Assembly: GCA_009801015.1 (NCBI GenBank)
Contig: VHZZ01000728.1
Span: forward strand, 64,465 to 115,444
Direction of reading: 5' to 3'
DNA from: Silene noctiflora
Taxonomy: Eukaryota > Streptophyta > Magnoliopsida > Caryophyllales > Caryophyllaceae
Length of the DNA stretch: 50,980 bases
Shown: piece by piece, positions 47,151 through 50,980 of the stretch
Position numbering within the stretch: position 1 is the stretch's first letter
Layout of the letters: each line of letters begins with the position of its first letter
Program-made: the position numbers and the translations under genes
The notes under the pieces: generated by a model
What the model saw: the letters and a program-made list of their open reading frames with translations, nothing else
Database searches by the model: none
Told to the model about the DNA's origin: nothing

Positions 47151-47376
47151 TAGACCTAACAAATGGGTTAATTGGGTCGGGTCATATCGGTTTTCGGGTC
47201 TATTTCGAGTCAAGCTGGTCGGGTCATTTTCGAGTCAATGAATAAGAGAGAAAAAGTCATTTCAAGTCTTTTCGGTTCAATTGAAGTTATGTTTTGCCGG
47301 GTCATTTTCGGGAGGGTCAGTTACGGGTCAAGAAAGCTTGGGTAATGGTCGGGTCGAGTTATTTTTGCCAGGTCTA
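47151..47376. mobile_element. GGGTC-rich hAT-like element with perfect 8-bp TSD
   Basis: The ends TAGACCTAACAAATGGGTT and GTTATTTTTGCCAGGTCTA are flanked by GTTGCAGG on both sides (47143-47150 and 47377-47384). 226 bp of GGGTC units, non-coding. Confidence 0.88.
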
Positions 47377-47384
47377 GTTGCAGG

Positions 47385-48555
47385 GCTATATATTGAAAAG
47401 ATAAGTTTTACTGAGAATTGCATGAATAACAATGAGATATAAGATGTCTATTTATACTAATAAAAGAGATCTAGTTTTCTAATCTAATGTAAGGAAATAC
47501 AATATTCATATAAGTAATCATTTTCCTAATCCAAATAAATATGCACAACTAGGAAGTGTAAGACATCATGAAAATCTAGCAAGACGGAAACTCGACTTAG
47601 TTTAGCAATTATTCCAATAGTATTGGGGATGTCGGGGTCCCTGTACGAAATTTGAAGATAGGACCCTATATATCACTTTAACAAACAATATTTTATAAAC
47701 TTAACAATAAAAGAGTATATAAATATGGGTATTAGGTTTTGAACTTGAATCCTAGTGTTTGCCTTGAAAATATACCCACTAACAACTAAAACACTAGATT
47801 TCATTGATTTTTTTGATGCCCTACATTCATTTATCCTTACTTTTGGTTTTTAGTCTAAAATTTTGGGGGGCATGTGCAGCCGCACAAGCCCAAAGACGCC
47901 CCTTAAGAATTGTTTGTGCCACGATCATTCATTACGATCAGGGTTAGCTCGCTAATCTCGTCGGTGTTGCGTGCCACTTTTGACATGAGTGAGATAACCC
48001 TGAGTACAAGCAAAACGAACATAAATGAAATCGTCATTAGATATATGTGGGATAAAAGTGTGATTTGGTTTAAAAAAAAAAAAAGTCAAAAACGAGCATT
48101 TGGCGTTGTTATTATTATTGGTATTTCGATGGCATAAATCTAAGGTGTCCACGGGAAATATGGAACCATGAAGCACACCGTTGATAAATATCTAAATTAC
48201 CCGTATTTCATGTACTCACTCCATTATTTTTCATAAATTTAAACTATTGACTGGGAGACTGAGACGGAGGGAATATATTTGTAGATGGTGACTTTTATAC
48301 AAGGAAGAAGGCCATCGAAGCAGCAAATTGGGTCACTTAATGGAAAAGACATGAAGCCCATGAAGTAAGTAAGCCCATTAAAATAGGTTTGTGTGGGTTT
48401 TAATATTGACGGCCAGTGCGACTTTGGATTAGGAGTTTTATGCTCTTTGTATGAATTAGGAAGGCCCAATAGCCAAATCCGGCCCAAATTGGTAAGAAAA
48501 AACAGAGTATTTTTGCGGATGGATAAAAAGATTCTTATGTTTGTCAACTTCGTAA
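47385..48555. other. Intergenic upstream of transposase relic
   Basis: No gene supported. 47865-48010 is GC-richer (GGGGGGCATGTGCAGCCGC onward) and may be part of another element. The stretch 48212-48275 resembles two mismatched Stowaway ends. Confidence 0.35.
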
Positions 48556-49240
48556 ATATACATGTAGTAGATGAATATATGCGTATGAGCGATAGTGTCG
48601 TAAGGGACTCTCAAATCATTTGTTGAAGGTGATGTTCACCTTTGGGAAAGATTTAACCGTCAAAATTTAGCAAGGTTACTTCATTTGGGGAAAACTCGTG
48701 GATTTCTTGGCATGTTGGATAGGAATGACTACATGTACTGAGAGTGGAAAACCTGTCCAACAGCATAAGCAAGACAATATGCGGGAACTCCGGGAAGAAG
48801 TTCAAAACCAACAGTCATTTTGAAAGCTATCGTATCGTATGATTTATAGATATGATGTGTTTTATTCGGTATACCAGGTTCCCTCAACGACATTAATGTT
48901 ATTCAACGTTCTAAACTAATTAATGACATTTTAGAAGAATTTGTCTTAACAATTAATTTTGTGGTAAATGGTAGGGAATATAACTAGAGATATTATCTTA
49001 TCTTTGATATATATCCAGGTTGAACAACATTTATTAAATCAATTAGTGCGCCTCAAATCTAAAAGCATAAGCTATTTGTCAACAAGATGTTAAGCGTGCC
49101 TTTGGTGTCCTATTACAAGCTCGATTTGTGTTATCAAACGCCCTTATCTTCTTTAGGATCGAACTATGATGGGGAAAGGTTCTTATGGCAGGTGTACTAT
49201 TATGCATAATAATATGATGAGTGAAGATGAACGGGAAATT
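48556..49240 (+). pseudogene. PIF/Harbinger-type transposase (HARBI1/ALP1-like), broken
   Basis: Fragments of the plant Harbinger transposase lie in order on the plus strand: VVDEYMRMSDSVVRDSQ (48566 on), NLARLLHLGKTRGFLGML, EWKTCPTA, PGSLNDINVIQRSKLINDIL, VVNGREY, DVKRAFGVLLQARFVLS and MHNNMMSEDERE. Aligned on the family, the second conserved Asp is present (LNDINV), while a Glu-containing ERAFGV motif reads KRAFGV. There is at least one in-frame stop (TGA where a Trp codon of HWEW is expected, near 48741) and several frameshifts. It cannot encode an active enzyme. Element ends were not found. Confidence 0.75.
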
Positions 49241-49954
49241 TTATATTGTTTATATAGTGGGACAACTTATATTATGGGACGGAGGAAATAAAATATAGTC
49301 ATGTGACATTTTTTTTCAATCGTTTTAATGATTACATTGCGAATATCAAATTTTTATAATTTTAATAATATATAAATAAAGATGTGAACAAAACAAAATG
49401 TACGTTGACAAATGTGACAATATAACCGTAAAGAAATGGATGAGACAGATGAAGTATTACTTTCTCCCCTCACTTGATAGGGATACTATCCGTTTTAAAC
49501 TTAACACGAGTTAAATATCACCCAACATGAGTACATAAGAAAATTTTTTTACCTTTTCCAATATATTATGCGTTTGTCATATTCATCCACATAGGTATAT
49601 TTAACCCGTTTTAATCTTAAAAGGAATAGTGTCTGTTTAAACAGGAATTTATGCTCACTTGAGTGTTACGATAATACGATTGTGTTTCTGGCAAACGTTT
49701 AAGATAAATGAACAAAAGAGTATGAAAAACATGACAAAAAAATTAGTTAAATTTGGCGGTTTAAGTGTATAATACTCTCATGCTAATACAAGTCGACATC
49801 CATATGAAGATGAGAGTTTGGGTTGAAAAGTTAAAAGTTATATTTTCTTGGGGAATAGTTTATTGAGTTATGAGGTGGACGGGCTTTTTTCTCGACAAGA
49901 GCATAAGCCCAACTGTCAAGTAAGCACGGTTGAGCGATTCAGCGACTTATCCTC
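49241..49954. other. Intergenic, nothing supported
   Basis: AT-rich. A lone GGGACGGAGGAAATA near 49277 looks like one Stowaway end without a partner. Confidence 0.35.
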
Positions 49955-50226
49955 GGGTGTGTTTAGATTGAAAGGTTTGGACTTTGGAGGGAAAAGAAAG
50001 GGAGGGAGAGTAGGAGATATTAAATCCATTGTTTGGATAACAAATAAGGGTGGAGGGAAATGGAGGGGGAGATATCCATTTTTTCTACTCCCAGACAAAT
50101 CAAAATCTCTCCACAATAAACAAGATTTGGAAGTAAATTGTATTCAAACATCCACACTACATTTGTCCTCCCCTTCCCTTACCTTCCTTTCTCTTCCCTG
50201 CACTTTTGTTATCCAATCACACCCCT
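49955..50226. mobile_element. Purine-rich MITE-like element
   Basis: The left end GGGTGTGTTTAGATTGAAAG is mirrored by the right end TTGTTATCCAATCACACCCC, around GGAGGGAAAAGAAAGGGAGG and its inverse CCTTCCTTTCTCTTCCC. The frame at 49848-50279 is a by-product of this repeat. A T run of 25 follows at 50251-50275. Confidence 0.5.
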
Positions 50227-50510
50227 TCCATCCTCCTTGGCGACCTGGCCTTTTTTTTTTTTTTTTTTTTTTTTTATAAAGAGGAATGAATGAATAAGGG
50301 AAGGGGACTGTTTTTTTAAGGTTGCGAATCAAGTCGCCACCTCGCTTGGCGGTTTGAGTCAAGTCACCACCCCGCTATGCGATTTAAGTCCTTCCTATAG
50401 CTTCGTACAAATCGATCATACGTGAACCCATTTTTGGAGAATACTTTCAAAGTTAACCTATTTCGTTAATTAATTTGTTAAAAATACCCATTTTAGCAAA
50501 AATTTCAGGT

Positions 50511-50859
50511 TAGGGTGTGCGGTGGGTCGGGCCGGTGCGGGCGAGACCGGGCCAATGGACGGGCCGGGCTGGGGAAGTGTAGCTCGGGCACAACACTAAA
50601 TCCAAACAGGCCAGTGCTGGGTTGGGTTGGTGCGGCACTAGCCTAACCCACTTAGTAGCGGGCCAGGGCGGACAGGGTCAGGCCTATGTATTTTTTTAAA
50701 ATGTTGTTGTTTGACCGGGGCCAAGCCAAGGAAGTTGCGACACTAGCCTGGCTCGAGAATGACAAAGTGCCGGGCTAGGTTGGGTCATGGGCTAGCTGGG
50801 CCACTGGAACATAGCACACAAGATCAGGCCAGGTTGGGCCGCTTTGATGCACAACTCTA
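50511..50859. mobile_element. GGGCC-rich hAT-like element
   Basis: The ends TAGGGTGTGC and GCACAACTCTA are imperfect inverted repeats. The interior is built of GGGCCGGGC/GGGTTGG units and is the most GC-rich block of the window. No target-site duplication seen. Confidence 0.5.
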
Positions 50860-50980
50860 TAGTCACCAATAAAACGATTTTATGCTATACCTTTTTCAGA
50901 AGATAACCAAGCTTGGAAGACTCATTTTCATTAATTAGTTCGAGGAGAGTCCTATTTTGCTTTTTTTTTTTTTTTTTTTT

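Noticed and set aside
48212-48275. Possible Stowaway element (TACTCACTCC ... GACGGAGGGAATA)
   Set aside because: The two ends are not inverted copies of each other beyond a few bases.
49848-50279. 143-residue open frame as a gene
   Set aside because: It spans a purine-rich fold-back repeat and ends in a poly-Phe tract encoded by a T run.
1-50980. CRISPR arrays, operons, prophage or bacterial-type systems
   Set aside because: Introns, plant protein families and plant transposons show nuclear plant DNA; no regularly spaced spacer-type repeats exist.

Overview
The window is AT-rich nuclear DNA from a flowering plant, almost certainly a eudicot. The genes have introns with GT...AG borders, and the proteins are plant families: plastid-type isoamylase, CC-NBS-LRR receptor, SMAX1-like repressor and class II trehalose-phosphate synthase. 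The space between genes is filled with plant-type transposon debris. The species cannot be read from the sequence alone.

Layout. 104-4282 (+) holds the last 14 visible exons of an isoamylase-3-like starch debranching enzyme, whose 5' part lies outside the window. 5726-8551 (+) is a single-exon CNL resistance-type gene. 8.6-24.3 kb is gene-poor and made of MITEs, hAT-like elements and a cluster of small Helitrons. 24339-28182 (+) is a complete three-exon SMAX1/SMXL gene. 28.2-38.2 kb is again gene-poor and carries two LINE 3' ends, a tRNA-type SINE and nested hAT elements. 38286-40951 (-) is a three-exon class II TPS gene with about 0.5 kb of expected coding sequence missing exactly at an N. 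41-51 kb holds more mobile-element relics: a SINE with a perfect target-site duplication, a solo LTR, a Helitron and a broken PIF/Harbinger transposase.

The four genes do not form a pathway cluster. Two touch carbohydrate metabolism (starch debranching and trehalose-6-phosphate signalling), one is immune and one is hormonal. The most informative content is the mobile-element stratigraphy. Many elements can be delimited to the base from terminal repeats plus target-site duplications, and three nesting events can be ordered. No wholly new biological system is visible. The best leads are a family of GGGTC-rich hAT-like elements (six copies), a hAT element carrying a tRNA-like pol III promoter, a diverged isoamylase with an altered active-site loop but intact splicing, and the defective TPS exon.
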